A DNA stretch of 37,776 bases from Pseudomonadota bacterium. GTDB taxonomy: Bacteria > Pseudomonadota > Alphaproteobacteria > Rhodospirillales > Magnetospirillaceae. The position numbers were made by a program, and so were the translations under genes. The notes beneath the pieces were generated by a model that made no database searches, was not told where the DNA came from, and was given only the letters and a program-made list of their open reading frames with translations. Positions 36,530 through 37,776 of the stretch are shown here, in pieces. Position 1 is the stretch's first letter. Each line of letters starts with the position of its first letter. The DNA is taken from assembly GCA_021818185.1 (NCBI GenBank), contig JAKAFA010000002.1, positions 1 to 37,776 on the forward strand, in the 5' to 3' direction.

Positions 36530-37567
36530 ATGCGTGTCGATGAGTTCGACTTTGACCTGCCGCGCGAGCTGATCGCCGAGCGCCCCGCCCGCCCGCGGGA
36601 CGCCGCCCGCCTGCTGCATGTCCACGGCAACACCCTCGGCGACCTGGGGGTGCGCGACCTGCCGCGCCTGTTGCGCCCCGGCGACGTCATGGTCTTCAAC
36701 GACACCCGGGTCATTCCGGCCCGCCTGACCGGCCGGCGGGGCCAAGCCGGCATCGAGGCGACCCTGCACGAACGGATCGGGGCGGACACCTGGAAGGCCT
36801 TCGCCCGTCCGGCCAAGAAACTGCGCCCTGGCGACGCCATCACCTTCGGCCCCGATTTTACCGCCACGGTCGCGGCCAAGGGCGAGGCCGGCGAGGTGGA
36901 ATTGCGGTTCGACCGGGGCGCCGAATCCTTGATGGCCGCCCTGGCCGAACACGGCAGCCTGCCGCTGCCCCCCTATATCCGCCAGGGCCGGGCCGACGCC
37001 GCCGACCGCGAGGATTACCAGACCGTCTATGCCCGCGCCGAGGGCGCGGTGGCCGCCCCCACCGCCGGCCTGCACTTCACCCCCCGCCTGCTGGCCGCCC
37101 TGGATGCCGCCGGCATCCGCCGGGTGGCGGTGACCCTGCATGTGGGGGCCGGCACCTTCCTGCCGGTCAAGGTGGACGACACCCGCGACCATCGGATGCA
37201 TTCCGAGCGCGGCGTGGTGACCGCCGAGGCCGCCGCCGCCATCGCCGAGGCCCGCGCCGCCGGCGGCCGGGTGGTGGCGGTGGGTACCACCGCCCTGCGC
37301 CTGCTGGAAAGCGCGGCCGCATCCGGCGGGGCCGTCGCCCCCTTCGACGGCGCCACCGACATCTTCATTACCCCCGGCTATCGCTTCCGCGCCGTCGACG
37401 TGCTGATGACCAACTTCCATCTGCCGCGCTCCACCCTGTTCATGCTGGTGGCGGCCTTCGCCGGGCTGGACCGCATGAGGCAGGCCTACGCCCATGCCCG
37501 GGCGGCCGGCTACCGCTTCTATTCCTATGGCGATTCCAGCCTCCTGCACCGCGAGGACCGTCCTTGA
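36530..37567 (+). CDS. queA: S-adenosylmethionine:tRNA ribosyltransferase-isomerase QueA
   Basis: A 345-residue enzyme that transfers and rearranges the ribosyl group of SAM onto 7-aminomethyl-7-deazaguanine in tRNA, giving epoxyqueuosine. The canonical start [20 protein letters not shown] fixes the ATG, although the ribosome site is poor. Further landmarks are [78 protein letters not shown] and [23 protein letters not shown]. The length is normal. Its stop overlaps the TTG start of tgt (TTGA), as expected for a queA-tgt operon. Confidence 0.97.
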   Translation: MRVDEFDFDLPRELIAERPARPRDAARLLHVHGNTLGDLGVRDLPRLLRPGDVMVFNDTRVIPARLTGRRGQAGIEATLHERIGADTWKAFARPAKKLRPGDAITFGPDFTATVAAKGEAGEVELRFDRGAESLMAALAEHGSLPLPPYIRQGRADAADREDYQTVYARAEGAVAAPTAGLHFTPRLLAALDAAGIRRVAVTLHVGAGTFLPVKVDDTRDHRMHSERGVVTAEAAAAIAEARAAGGRVVAVGTTALRLLESAAASGGAVAPFDGATDIFITPGYRFRAVDVLMTNFHLPRSTLFMLVAAFAGLDRMRQAYAHARAAGYRFYSYGDSSLLHREDRP

Positions 37568-37776
37568 GCCGTTTCACCTTCGACCTGCTTGCCACCGATG
37601 GCGCCGCCCGCCTGGGGCGCTTGTCCACCGCCCACGGCCCGGTCGACACGCCGGCCTTCATGCCGGTGGGGACGGCCGGCACGGTGAAGGCCATGCTGCC
37701 GGCCTCGGTGGCGGAGACCGGCGCCCAGATGGTCCTGGGCAACACCTACCACCTGATGTTGCGCCCCGGCGCCGAA
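37564..37776 (+). CDS. tgt: Queuine tRNA-guanine transglycosylase, 5' part (runs off right edge)
   Basis: The final 213 nt encode the first 71 residues: a TTG start, then [39 protein letters not shown] and [14 protein letters not shown]. These are standard Tgt N-terminal motifs; GTAGTVK and LGNTYHL line the base-binding pocket. Tgt swaps guanine-34 for preQ1 in GUN-anticodon tRNAs, the step before QueA. The catalytic Asp and zinc site lie beyond the window. It is coupled to queA by a 4-nt TTGA overlap. It is missing from the ORF track because no stop occurs before the edge. Confidence 0.95.
   Translation, partial: MSRFTFDLLATDGAARLGRLSTAHGPVDTPAFMPVGTAGTVKAMLPASVAETGAQMVLGNTYHLMLRPGAE

Noticed and set aside
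36166-36879. N-terminal extension of the proline iminopeptidase ORF to 36879
   Set aside because: The extension is antisense to queA and has no homology; family members start near MDLFPPLDPF.

Overview
The window is GC-rich DNA with overlapping genes and frequent GTG/TTG starts. Gene content (hsp20-DUF1150, SiaA/B/C-type regulators, kup, queA-tgt, a Rieske protein, aerobic-type cobalamin genes) suggests a Rhodospirillales-type alphaproteobacterium, perhaps Magnetospirillum-like. The genus is inference and no 16S gene is present. The left ~17.6 kb is an accessory, mosaic region. The right ~20 kb is mostly core metabolism and signalling.

Region 1 (1-6.9 kb): the start of an IS3-family orfA at the edge, then a minus-strand type I secretion locus. 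It runs ABC exporter with a degenerate C39-like domain, HlyD-type adaptor, an AT-richer RCC1-like exported protein, and an NlpC/P60-type cysteine peptidase with a Ser/Gly/Thr-rich tail. The last two are candidate cargo. A small lipoprotein gene diverges from the exporter.

Region 2 (7.2-14.4 kb): a broken type I-G (formerly I-U) CRISPR-Cas remnant. It has an intact Cas3 with a C-terminal HD domain, a coupled Cas3-extension-type protein, and csb2 cut off at its 5' end. No array, cas1, cas2, cas4, cas7 or csx17 is present. The csb2 break abuts a fragment of a 41-residue-repeat protein. That fragment abuts, in another frame, a 5'-truncated FkbM-TPR-glycosyltransferase gene. This makes two chimeric junctions within 0.7 kb.

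Region 3 (14.6-17.7 kb): a DUF3489 / DUF2924 / large serine recombinase module lying next to tRNA-Ser(GCU).

Region 4 (17.7-27.4 kb): a tandem minus-strand run hsp20 - DUF1150 - cobO - SYLF protein - cobQ (heat-shock plus cobalamin). Then come a lipoprotein, a Rieske protein without petBC, pstC-pstA-pstB without pstS or phoU, and the potassium transporter kup.

Region 5 (27.5-35.0 kb): a dense signalling cluster. It holds a PAS-only protein, a SiaA-type PP2C phosphatase, a histidine kinase translationally coupled to SiaC, a SiaB-type kinase, a REC-histidine kinase, an OmpR-type regulator and a stand-alone DnaA domain IV protein. The histidine kinase sits where the diguanylate cyclase SiaD sits in Pseudomonas, so I infer a partner-switching module that drives a two-component kinase. 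This is the most interesting system in the window.

Region 6 (35.2-37.8 kb): proline iminopeptidase, then queA overlapping the start of tgt (queuosine pathway), which runs off the right edge.
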